Position numbers and translations under genes: made by a program. From Beroe forskalii (taxonomy: Eukaryota > Ctenophora > Nuda > Beroida > Beroidae), in the NCBI GenBank assembly GCA_011033025.1, contig WFMF01000191.1, forward strand, positions 124,001 through 188,000: a DNA stretch of 64,000 nucleotides, given 5' to 3'. Numbering within the stretch: position 1 is the stretch's first letter; the number at the start of each line of letters is the position of its first letter. Below the pieces are notes generated by a model. It did no database searches, was not told where the DNA came from, and saw only the letters and a program-made list of their open reading frames with translations. Below, one piece after another: positions 20,901 through 31,800 of this stretch.

Positions 20901-22903
20901 TTGTCAGTTGGCCTTTCTTTGACATAATACTCTGATTTCTTGCTAGGGCCTGAAATTTTTAAAAGTTGAAAAATAAATTCACAATATATAATCAACATTT
21001 ATAAGCATATTATGTTTTATGTCTTTTGCTATGTAGTTTTTGATCAGGGCCCTTTCATAATCATTATTTTCACTTCTGAGGCTTAGATCAAAAAACATCT
21101 TGAACTAGGAACTAGTACTGAACTATGAGCCTAGGAGCATAACAACCAAGTTTCGAGGTGTACCTCGAAGATTTTAATTGTTTAAGTTGATTTCTGGCAA
21201 ATCATGATTGAAAGTTGTGTGCCCACTGTACTAACAGTTTAACAGACAAATTTATCAATTTGAAAATTGATAACTTTAGTTTTGGGCCATCCATAAAGGA
21301 CATATGCAACGAGTGGGGAGGGGGAGTCTGGCCAATGCAGACGTTTGGAGACATATGGTGGACTGGGTGAGGGGGTGTTTTGCCAATGCAGATGTCTGCA
21401 GTTAATGGAAACTTTGATTAAATTGACAGGTATTTCATAAGAAAATTGTGAAAATTTGGGCCCAAAAATGATGATAAAAGATTTTCAAAACAAATGCAGA
21501 CATCTGGGGAGGGAGGGGTTTCTGGAATGCAGACATTTGCAGACAAGGGGGAGGGAGGGGTCTAAAATGTCTGAAATTTTTCAGACATTTCAGCCTACTG
21601 CTACTGAAAGCTGGTATTCTCCTCTATCAGAAACGACAAAAAACTGGAAATTTGCCTCTAGACTCCCCAGGCCCCTAAAACGAATTTATCATGATAAAAT
21701 AATTGCAATGATCCATTATTGCCTGAATATGAAATCACATTCAAGGAATTACTGTAAAGCCACAAATTTTCGCGGGTGCTATTTTTCGCGTTTCTTTAAA
21801 ATCAGACTAATTTCACGGTTTTAATTTTCACGCATTTCAATATCCCTTAAAGATAAACCAGTGCTTGTACGTGGTCATTTAACATTTTCGCTTATTGCTG
21901 TACACCTTGATAGCCGGTGATTGTATAAAGGCAAAAGCCCGGTTTAATGAGGTGTCTTGTTCGTCTATGTTTACTTAAGTGTGTCTGTCAGACATTACAG
22001 CATGTCATTCGTAAACGATACTGAGATCTTAGTTGAGGGCTTAATGTTTCTAATGAGACACTTTGGGTTGAAAAAAAATGCCTTAATGACAAACCAATCT
22101 ATCGAATACTTAAGAGGGAATAACGGCAAATGAATTGGACTCGAAAAACGCAGATAATATATAAATTTATCTCCAAAATTGAAAATTAACTTCACGTCTG
22201 ATATTTTCGCGGATTTTATTTTCCAAATAAATTCGCGAAAATTAATGCCTCGCGAAAATTAATGGCTTTACAGTAATACAAAATTTCTATACAGGATTTT
22301 CTAAACAATATGTAAAAAGTGTATTATATTATATCCAATGTCTCATCTATACTTATAACTTTACAACATTTTAATCATCATGATGCAATAGCTCCATTCT
22401 TTACAGTACTTGAGAGCCTAACTTACCTTAGTTTACTGTTTATTTAGATTTGAATACAAATGGGGTAATTACTCAGTACCTAAGTACCTACTTCAAATAC
22501 ATGTGCACTTAAAATCATATTAAAAATTGTGACTCCACCACACATAGTAGTGTAAGTAGACAGCATGTGTAAAGTAATGAGTACATGATGTGCACCATTT
22601 ATATACCAGACAATAGACATAGTCAGTTCATATTACACTGACATGGGGGAGTGTCAGTTAACTCTGTTTTACTAATTTTGGTAGTTCATATTTAATTTTA
22701 CTTATCTGATTTTTAAAAACAGGTATTAAAAACTAATCCTGCAGGTATTAAAAACAAATCCCAGATATTAAAAACAACAATACTTGAGTGGCAATACTTG
22801 AGTGGCAATACATGAGTGGTAATTTTATATCCACCTGATATTGTCCTTCCCACAAAACTAGCAATATTATAGTTGACTCACCTTTCTTAGGGAAATTTGG
22901 CAT
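17906..22903 (-). CDS. DBF4: DBF4-like regulatory subunit of CDC7 kinase, exons 1-8 (3' end not found)
   Basis: DBF4 binds and activates CDC7 kinase, which phosphorylates MCM helicase to fire replication origins in the nucleus. Exons on minus: 22903-22882, 20949-20816, 20582-20419, 20146-20068, 19933-19781, 19585-19502, 18276-18144 and 17978-about 17906. All phases agree and junctions are GT-AG, giving about 280 codons. Residues about 35-185 form the BRCT-like motif N (KVFYFDFKNSST, KEIRKLGGRVEYFFGKEVQY, RASKLMELA). Residues about 213-246 match motif M (IEDEGQKYKP then DESPFN). The start ATG is the only one ahead of exon 1's donor, with an in-frame join to exon 2. Motif C, the zinc finger needed for full CDC7 activation, would be encoded next; exon 8 ends in KKGR, just where human DBF4 has KKKKG before its CxxC. 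I see no such exon at lower coordinates in this window. Confidence 0.85.
18540..18660. repeat. Short degenerate ACAGTGTT repeat in a DBF4 5' UTR-distal intergenic/intronic region
   Basis: Several imperfect copies of (T)ACAGTGTT and AAGGTTATAGTG lie within the intron between exons 6 and 7 of the DBF4-like gene. No function is apparent. Confidence 0.5.
18962..19230 (+). mobile_element. Non-autonomous Helitron-like element
   Basis: The right end has a perfect hairpin GTGGCC-GGA-GGCCAC (19204-19218) followed 8 bp later by CTAG and then T, the CTRR/T signature of Helitron 3' ends. The left end, TCTGTCTGTCC after an A, fits the TC start and A|T insertion rule. An AT-rich microsatellite (ATAAATAA) lies just upstream. 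At about 270 bp there is no Rep/helicase. It sits in the intron between DBF4 exons 6 and 7. Confidence 0.55.
21752..22273. mobile_element. TIR element with TA target duplication, in DBF4 intron 1
   Basis: The ends CTGTAAAGCCACAAATTTTC and AAAATTAATGGCTTTACAG are inverted, flanked by TA on both sides (21750-21751 and 22274-22275). Both ends carry TTCGCG words close in. About 520 bp, no transposase. TA target sites fit Tc1/mariner-type mobilisation. Confidence 0.6.
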
Positions 22904-22909
22904 CCTTTA

Positions 22910-23550
22910 GATGTTCTTCAGTGGAAATAAAGCACATTCATAACACCACCTAAAGCAGTTAAGTACTCTGTAGTCTCAAATAGATAAGGGGGGGGGGGGC
23001 AATTGTATAGTTTTTTAAATAGATTTTTACTATAGTGGGGAACATTTATGTGAAAAATTCAGAATAAAACAAAATTTTCAGAATAAAACAAAATTTTCTA
23101 TTGACATTCCATTAATCATTCCTACATAGTGGAAAATATATCAGAACAAATATCTTGTCTTGCTGAGTATTAGAGGGCATAGGGGTGTTGGTGTTGTGCA
23201 ATCAGAGTTTGTAAACAAGATAATTCATTTCCTAGGCTCAGCTCATAAACTTAATAAGGACCTTCCACTTGGTATTACAAGTGGGCTCTAAAAATGAGGG
23301 CGGAATGCAGGGTCACAGGGCTTGAGGCTTGTTGTTTCCCTTTAATGAACCATCATTTAAAGCAAGGATAATTTTATAAATCAAGAGTATATATTCAGGG
23401 TGAAGGTGTTACAGTTATATATATTGAACTGAACCTAGTTATTGACTGCCTTTTGTTCATAAAAGATTGCCAATAGTGAGTTTAAAACAAAAACTATATA
23501 TAAACAAATTATAATTTATAACCAAAATAAGTTTTATTGAATAAATAAAT
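22910..23550. other. Upstream region of the DBF4-like gene
   Basis: This holds the presumed 5' UTR and promoter of the DBF4-like gene on minus. Apart from a poly-G run near 22990 and a short duplicated AAACAAAATTTTC word at about 23080, nothing is recognisable. No TATA box is positioned convincingly. Confidence 0.4.
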
Positions 23551-23554
23551 AGCA

Positions 23555-24300
23555 TAATTCGATTAGAATATTAGAACATATTCTAGTTTTCCTTTGTAAC
23601 AAGGGCAACCCATAAATCCAGAGAATGGTTTGATTATTTGAGGATCTGTGAATCGACTACTGCTTGAAATCAACTAAATATGATAGAGGTTTAACTCAAT
23701 GCTATTCCAACAAGATCTGTCCCATTCATGTGGATCACCATCTGCCTGGATCTCCAACAATTTCTTTTTGAGCTCAGATTTTATTGAGAGGGATTTGGTA
23801 TTAAGATCATACATTTTGACAAGGTCACGGACAGCATTCCAGATTGTGCTTCCACGATATCTAAAAGTTTTCGTGGGCATTGGTGTCAGTAAATATGTGT
23901 CTTTCCCAGCCCTTTTAGAAAGTTCAAATTTGCTGTAAATTCCATTGGTGATCTAAATTTGAGAATTTTAAACATTTCGTTTCCACAGTGATATACATAT
24001 AGGTTTTGATGTTCATTATCAACTGTGAGTTGAAAAGTGGCTTGGTGTGCTCCACGCCTGTAAAATTTTTCATCTAGATGTTGCTCCCCATATGGGCGAA
24101 CTCGTGCACATGTTCTGAATTTATCAAGATATTTTTCTTTATTGCCAAATAAGATCCGAATGCACTTTTTCTGCATTCTAAATAGAGGTTCGAGTTTTGC
24201 ATTACTGACACCACCCCATACTGTTATACCATAAGTGAGATGACTTTCAAATAATGTATAGTAGATGTTTTTAAGAAGCTCATCTGGCATGTTGAAAAAT
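23555..24300 (-). mobile_element. 3' fragment of a CR1/L2/Jockey-like LINE
   Basis: Two minus-strand reading frames, 24290-23886 and 23880-23674, together encode the region after the reverse transcriptase: LTYGITVWGGVS, RMQKKCIRILFGNKEKYLD, ARVRPYGEQ, then FRYRGSTIWNAV. The same order of motifs occurs in the plus-strand LINE at 55.6-57.3 kb (WGGVYQSKL, KRCIRILFGE), so both belong to one broad family. One frame break separates the two pieces. The 3' end is A/T-rich with TTATTTATTCAATAAAAC. Confidence 0.75.
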
Positions 24301-24996
24301 CTAATATATAGGTAAAGTAAAGTGACTCATGAATAATGTGTGCCACCATATGCAATTAAATCTGGCCTTGCCAAGAAAATATCAAGAGAAATTAAGGCAA
24401 AAGGGTAAAAGATACATCATTGCTATGAAAACCAATTTTGTGCAGATTATAATCAGCTCTTTGAGCTGAGAGTCCTTTCTACTAGTGTTAAATTCTGTGC
24501 TATTGTTAAATTCTATGCTATAGTTTTTGAAAATTTGCCTTTTTTACTTCCTATTCAGGATCTCAAGATGGAGAATGGACATTAACTTGAATAACAGAAG
24601 ATATTTCATATTCAAATGGATTGTTTAATCGTAAAACTGTGGCTAAGGTTGGTCAATAATAAATGCTGATATCAGTAGTTTAAGTAGTTTACAAATTTAC
24701 CATTAAGAGCAATTCAAGGTTTACAAAAGTGTACAATTTAATTGGGTCGAATAGAAGTGTAGTTGATTATGAAGACAGTTCCTGGCCTGGATCAATGTGA
24801 AAAAAAATTGTCCATTGTCAGTATGAGAATCAGTTGTCAGAATATGTCTGAGAAAGCACTAATAAACACACTGAAATTGTGATCACCATTAGTGTACCAC
24901 AATTTCACAAAATAGCTTTAATTGATGTCTTGAAGAACAATTTCTTTTTAATTCAAATGGCTTTAATATAATTTGATATAAAAACCTAGTATTAAG
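24301..24996. other. AT-rich intergenic DNA, nothing recognised
   Basis: No ORF of note, repeat or RNA signal was found between the LINE fragment and the palindromic element. Confidence 0.5.
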
Positions 24997-25151
24997 CATA
25001 TGTGTGCAGACTGCTCGATTGACAGAGGCCTCGATAAAGATGCACGGATTTCCTCTGCGCGCTTCACCTTTCAATAAAATTTAATCAAAAGCACACAATT
25101 TTGCGCGTCTTTATTGAGGCCTTTTTCAATCAAGCGGTCTGCACACATATG
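24997..25151. mobile_element. Short palindromic TIR element (155 bp)
   Basis: About 50-bp arms are inverted: CATATGTGTGCAGACTGCTC on the left and GCGGTCTGCACACATATG on the right, each followed inward by a TCTTTATTGAGGCCT-like word. The two arms could fold the whole element into a hairpin. There is no clear target duplication. Confidence 0.55.
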
Positions 25152-25179
25152 GGTATGAGTAAAGGAGAGTAGGGCATAA

Positions 25180-25985
25180 ATATAGGGCATAAATAAAAAC
25201 CAACCTGAATTTTAAATTTATATCTGAAGTCGAAAATTTCGTTAGTGAATTGTTGAAAAAGGCCTCAATAAAGTCTTAGTCTAAGTAAAATGGCCAGGGT
25301 CGGTTTAATTGACCAGGCCAGTGGCAGCCATGCTGAGCATGGACACTATCCCTATCATATGATTTGATTGAAATCATATGACCTTGAATCTGAGAATTTG
25401 TTATCACCTCCTTTAACTTAACTAAATTAAATTAACTCAGGTTGACTATTAATTCGTTGAGTACCTTAATATTCATTGGAAGTTTTTAAATTATGTTCTT
25501 TTGCCTACAAAAAGAGGCAGGTGCATGCTGTGTACCATGTAGATATATTTATTTATTCATTTATTTCCCTAGTACACTAGGCAAAGGGTGTGAACTCCTG
25601 GGTGGTTTTTTAGGTCACCTGACTGCTGGGGATATCCTGGGCTAGGAGCAGCCCACCAGTACAGGACCCCCACAGGACAGGCAAGCTGCCAACACCTGTG
25701 GCAAAGCAAAAAAATGCTTGCCTCAATAAAGATGCACGACCGAATTCATATAAAAGTATAAATAAAAACCAACCTGAATTTTAAATTTATCTGAAGTCGA
25801 AAATTTTGATAGTGAATTGTTGAAAAAGTCCTCGATAAAGTCTTAGTCTAAGTAAAATGGCCAGGGCCGGTTTAATTGACCAGGCCAGTGGCAGCCTTGC
25901 TGAGTATGGAGACTATCCCTAGTACACTAGGCAAAGGGTGTGAACTCCTGTGTGGTTTTTTAGGTCACCTGACTGCTGGGGATCC
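25180..25985. repeat. Duplicated segment, two copies about 0.55 kb apart
   Basis: 25190-25350 (AAAACCAACCTGAATTTTAA to GGCCAGTGGCAGCC) recurs at 25755-25918. The neighbouring CTAGTACACTAGGCAAAGGG block at 25569-25634 recurs at 25919-25985. The order suggests a tandem duplication followed by rearrangement. No coding signal. Confidence 0.75.
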
Positions 25986-26475
25986 TAGGCGTGCCGTGGG
26001 GGTGTTGGGGTGCCCATATACACCCCGCTAAAATTAAGAAAATCAAATTTTATTTTTATCATTTCCGTGATCGTGCGCGCGATCATTGCTCTTGCGTCCA
26101 GCTGCAGCTCGCTAAATGCCCCGTCTAGCCAACGTCGCGCCGTGCATTTTGTCATTTATCTTACCGATTTCTCCTCCGCAAAACTAGCGCGCGCAATTGT
26201 TGCGCGCGCTGCGCGGCGTAAAACTCTCATACACCCCGTACACCGTACTACTGTAAAATTGCAATCTCCAGCTCCCTAGGCGTGCCGTGAAATCGGGGTG
26301 CCTACTGTATTTAAGTATTTTAATTGCGCGGGGGTGCCCGTGACACCCCCGATTTTCAGTTACCCTACCCTCCGCCGCGCACGCAAGGTTTTCCGCGGGG
26401 AGTATGCAACACGACCCTCCAAACCTCCGAGTGTTGCGCGCAGGGATGGGAGAAATCCATCAACGCACATTCAGT
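25984..26475. other. GC-rich block with CCTAGGCGTGCCGTG direct repeats
   Basis: The word CCTAGGCGTGCCGTG occurs at about 25985 and 26275. Between and after them lie GGGGTGCC/GGCACCCC-like words and CpG-dense GCGCGC runs, in contrast to the AT-rich surroundings. The short ORFs here look like no known protein. Confidence 0.45.
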
Positions 26476-26619
26476 TTTCAGTGCACACGTACTATTTCCA
26501 ACATTGTCTTTTAGATTTCGTGGTCACTTTTTACTCGTCTCGAATGTTTTGCGACTGATTTTTTCAAATAAGTTTTAATTAACATATTAATTGTTGATTT
26601 TTCCCGTTTTCTCGATTTA

Positions 26620-26955
26620 ATGATCCGACATTCCGACGTACCTGTGTTCTGATGTTCCAGTGTTCTTGATCTAATGATCCGATGTACCTGTGACCCAAGA
26701 TGTAGTGCTCTAATGTTCCAGTGTTCTCGATCTAATGATCTGATGTGCCTGTGTCCCATGATCTAGTGTTGTGATGTTCCAGTGTTCTCGATCTAAATTC
26801 TAATGATCTGATGTGCCTGTGTCCCATAATCTTGTGTTGTGATGTTCCAGTGTTCTCGATCTAGTGATCTGATGTAAATGTGTCCAATGATCTCGTGTAG
26901 AAGTGCTATACCTACGTCCCTGTATTCGCGATCCTATGATTTAACGTTCCTGTTT
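26620..26955. repeat. Tandem repeat, about 61-bp unit
   Basis: About five units of GTTCCAGTGTTCTCGATCTA, ATGATCTGATGTGCCTGTG and TCCCATGATCTAGTGTTGTG. Later units are more diverged. Stop-poor, but with no protein-like reading. Confidence 0.8.
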
Positions 26956-27479
26956 AGGCTTTGAATAATGAATTTCATACATCAACATGATATGAGCATT
27001 TGAAATTTTGCAAAAAATACAACTTTTGAAACATAGTATAATTTGTAAAAAGAGACTTGTTTTAGGCACTTTTTGAGTGCTTTTTTCAGCTATTCTCCAG
27101 AGGTTTTGCCTGCGGCGCATAGCCTCCCTGTTGACTTGAATCGTGTTTAAATGAGCAATATTTAGTTGTTTTCTTACTAGCTTAAAGATTTTCTATCAAA
27201 AACACATCAGATGATCAAATGAAGTTGATCAATCGACCAATTCCATTCGATCGACCGATGAACGTTACATGCACCTTACGATGTCAGACATGGAGTTTTG
27301 CTTCTTGAAATTCATATTGACAATCTTTTTGTTTTCCTTAGGGTTTATATTTTTTTAATTTCTCTGGTAATGTGTGTTAAGTGGTATGAATGGGCACTGG
27401 AGTGAAATGGTGCTAAATAATTCTAAACATTTGATATTGATCAATTGGGTATGAGATTTGAGATGGTTTTATACCATTA

Positions 27480-28465
27480 TGCTTACTTTACATATTTGAA
27501 TTAAAAAGAAATCTTTCTTCAAGACATCAATCTGCAAGACTTTTCTCCAACTCCGTACTTGAACACCAACATGATCCCTTTAGGTAATGCAATGAGGAGA
27601 GCAGTAGGATCCAAGTGAGTCACACCAAGATGAGTGGTGTGCAGGCATCTTCAGTCCAATACCTACCTCAGCTTTTGGGGTGTTTAAATTGTGAGAGCTT
27701 TTTATGAGGTAGGCCCCCCAGCAGTCACCCCCTGGACCCTGGTACCAGGGTATAGCACCATCAAGTGCAGTGACCACCTGCCTGAATGAAACTGAAATTT
27801 GCTCTTTGGTCTTTGTTTGTACTCCAAGCATCAAGAAATTAAGCAACACACTTAATGAAGAGAAGTAGAGGACCTGTGGATGGATCCGGGTTATTTGTGA
27901 CCTTTTACGTTGCACATTAATAAAATTAATGCGAGTGGCATGCATCCTGATCCAATACTTCATCATGAGAGATGTTTCTCCTGAAAATAAGGGTTAAAAC
28001 ATATTTGAATTAAAAAGAAATCTTTCTTCAAGACATCAATCTGCAAGACTTTTCTCCAACTCCGTACTTGAACACCAACATGATCCCTTTAGGTAATGCA
28101 ATGAGGAGAGCAGTAGGATCCAAGTGAGTCACACCAAGATGAGTGGTGTGTAGGCATCATCAGTTCAATACCTACCTCTGCTTTGGGGTGTTTAAATTGC
28201 AAGAGCTTTTTATGAGGTAGGCCCCCAGCAGTCACTCCCTGGTACCATCTGCCTGAATGAAACTGAAAATTGCTCTTTGGTATTTGCCTTTACTCCAAGC
28301 ATCAAGAAATTAAGCAACACACTTGGTGCAGAGAAGTAGAGGACCAGTGGATGGATCAGGGTATATTTGTGACCTTTTAGGTTGCACACTAATTAAATTA
28401 ATGAGAGTGCCACGAATCCTGATCCAATACTTCATCTTGAGAGATGCCTCTTCTGAAAACAAGAA
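27480..28465. repeat. Tandem duplication of a segment of about 500 bp
   Basis: 27487-27985 and 28003-28460 share CATATTTGAATTAAAAAGAA through GGATCCGGGT/GGATCAGGGT and end near CCAATACTTCATC. The copies differ by indels. The minus-strand reading frames are not conserved in frame between the copies, so I do not call a gene. Confidence 0.75.
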
Positions 28466-28882
28466 TGTTAATGATAATAATAACAATCTTGCAATAAAAA
28501 ATCTTGCTATTGGTGTTTTACAATTGGTAACCCCTTTGTTCAAATAGTGAGCAATGAAATTCGACATGCTAATAAAACTAATTACAGAAGTTAATCATTT
28601 CTCATTTGATGAATCCTATCCCAAAGGGTTGTTCTGAACAGGACTTAAATATTTGTTTTGATTCCAGTCATTGAAATCTTCAATCTTTTATGTGAATGAC
28701 TTGACACCAGGGATTTTAATTAACTTATTACAATTTTTCCTTCTTGAAGTTAATTGATGATATAATTTTTTTATCTTACTGATTTGAGAAGTTATGCTTG
28801 AAGTGATGGTGACTTAGAAAGATGGATACCTTAATTTGAGCAATGAAGTGATCACCCAGTCTTACTAAAGTACTAATTTGCA

Positions 28883-31800
28883 ATGGGAGATGAAGAACCT
28901 CTGCTCTCTGGCAATTTGAGAACAACATATTTTGTATTTATTGTGCTGACAATATCACTCTCTCGGTAATTTTATCTCCTATATTGTGTTGATTAAAATT
29001 TCTAAAAACAATTTAAGTTTTATGAAGCAGGTAAGTACTACATGACTATGTTATTCAGAAGGGGTTCCTTTTCTTTGAAGTGATTTCAACTAAATTCGCT
29101 TTTCAGCTACTCATTTAAAGAATGTCATTATCATTTTCCTAACATTGTCAGAGTCATTATTAGAATCAGGAAACACTGACAAAGCAACTCTATGTCATTT
29201 TATGGGAAATAGTTTTTGTGCCTCACAACAATTGACTTCATATCATATTTAAGCATATAGCTTAAGGACTTCCTCTCATTCTACCTTCACACAAATGTTC
29301 AAGTCTGGATTAGGCTATTGGGTAAGGACTAAGGTTAGGGTCCTATTAACAATTAAGACATTGTCTAATACTCATTTCAGAGTTCTCTATGGATATGATA
29401 GAGGGGCAATTGGTGGGGCATCAATTGGGTTACTCAATGATGGTTTGCTCAATACACATCAATATGCTGTAAGTTGATATTTCCAATACTTTCACGATGA
29501 GATATATCTTAGTACAGTACAGAAAATTTATTCATTGGATAAATTTTGCACCATACCTACAGACATTTATTTTTCATGAATGAATCCACTGTGAAATATT
29601 GGAAAATATATTTTGAAAAGGGTAATAAGCATGAAATTTATACAATATTTTACGCTCAAAAAACATTCATATTCATATCCCACAGGTCCTTGTTAGTCTC
29701 CCTATATTTGCAAGTGTCGCTGGATGTATTGTTGCCGGCATACTGCAGAGCAGATTTGGTAGAAAGCTTGCGCTCATTATTTCTACATTGGCATACTGTG
29801 TGGGAATAGTCTTTGTTATTGTTTTTAAAGATCCATCCTTTTATACCCTTCTTTTTGGACGAATACTTTCAAATATTGCGTTTGGTGAGTTTTTATTTCA
29901 ATTTACTTATTACCTCAGTTACATGTCTGTATGCCAAGCAAACATAAGCTGCATACACAAAAGACATACAAACTTCAATGTTAAATTTTGAACTGTCACT
30001 ACAATACTAGCGTAAGTGCTACAATTTAATGAAATAAATTGGAACATTTCTTACATTTCTTGTTAATTAGATTTGAAATCATGTAGCTTATGGCAAACTA
30101 ATGTGTACTGATTTTTATTTTCTCTGCTACCAGGTATGGCCAACAACACATCTCTGGTTTATGTTATTGAAATAACACCAAGCATATACCGTGGTATTGT
30201 CCTTGTTATAAATACACTTGCTGTTCCATTTGGGAACAGTGTGTCAGGATTGATAAACTTGGCTATCTCGAAAACTCGAGGCAGTGACTGTTGGAAGTAA
30301 GCAAATTAAATACTTTATCAATGTACACTATGGACTCGAATAAACTTCAATTTTCAATACTTATTACAATAATTTTGCTCATCAGTCAAACGTGACTCTT
30401 GATGGGATAGTAAAAAGGGTCAAGGTAAAAAGAACTAAGTGCAGCTCTTTTTGATACATAATTGAAAAAAAACTTCACTTTTCCATAAGATTTTAAATTA
30501 GAGTTGACAAAAATATGTGTCATTTTTGCCATTAATAACATAACTTCACTTAATGATTACCTTACAACCCCGTATTACAGGCTGATGCTTGCAACATGTC
30601 TGGTTCCAGGAATTCTGCAGCTGCTCCTTCTAATACCAATTCCAATGTCATATGTCTGGTTATTTGATCAAGGTTGGTATTTGAATCTATAGTTTAAAAG
30701 CTGTAGAATAGGGAACAGAGATTCATTATAAGCTAATTAGGTTTATTTTGAATAGATATATAAGATAATTCGATCCCTATATAATGTTACCTTATTGGCC
30801 CTCATTTAACCAGCCCTTAAGGACAAAAACAACTTAAAATTCTTGTCCAAATGGCCGGTTTAAAAATGGCCGGTTAAAGAGGGCCAATTAAATTAAAGGC
30901 CAGTTGATTTAAGCCAAATGAAACTTTAATTTCAGTTCAATTCATTTGACCGTCATTATATAACACAGACAATGACCTAAATCATGATATTAGACCAGGA
31001 TTTGAGTTTTTTGATGTAATTTACTTGGTATATTATGTTGGTTTTCTTGAGCAAAAATTCCTTGGATTGGTACTGTAACTGCTTGAAAATTTTTTGTCCA
31101 TAGGGCCGGTTAAAAAAGGGCCACTAATAAAGGCCGGTTGAATAAAAGCCAATAAGGTATAGACATGTTATTTATATCTCCATAAGCCGTTCAAATGTAC
31201 GCTGCACACACAAAAGACGCCAAAAAATGCAGTTTGGACTGCCACTGTTAATGCTTTAATGGTAATTTTTCTGAGTATTTCCCTTTCAATTTCAATCAGG
31301 AAAATTGGAAAAGAGTAGATCCGAAGCAGCTAAGTTATACAATAGCTTGAGTAACACACAATATAAAGATCTACTGGAAATAGCTGGAGACAATCCAGAT
31401 AGCACGTCAACCAGATCGGAGGTAGGTATGATGATAAATTTACTTGATATTGTAAAACCTACCTATTTCCTCAAAAAGTGAATAATTCTATAGAACTTGC
31501 GTGTATACTGTACACTACAGTGTACACCCTTATTTCCAGTGTTAGACATTATAATTATCCGTTTTAATCAACTAATCAATGCTTTGGTTGAAGTCAATCA
31601 GAATATAATATGGACTAATTAAATCTTACTGCTGCTGCAGACAGAAAATGCAGTCATAATCAACAGAGGTTCTATCAGAAGAATGACAACCGTGGCAGTT
31701 GCACTGATCTTGATTGGTCAACTTTCCGGTTTCACTGCTGTCATGTGAGTAGCATACTCACCAAGCAAGGTCACTGGTCAATCGATATCAAATATCCTCT

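Noticed and set aside
26010-26578. ORFs in the GC-rich block
   Set aside because: Stop depletion is explained by GC content; no homologous motif seen.
27580-28567. Minus-strand ORFs in the 500-bp tandem duplication
   Set aside because: The reading frame is not conserved between the two copies, so there is no sign of coding constraint.
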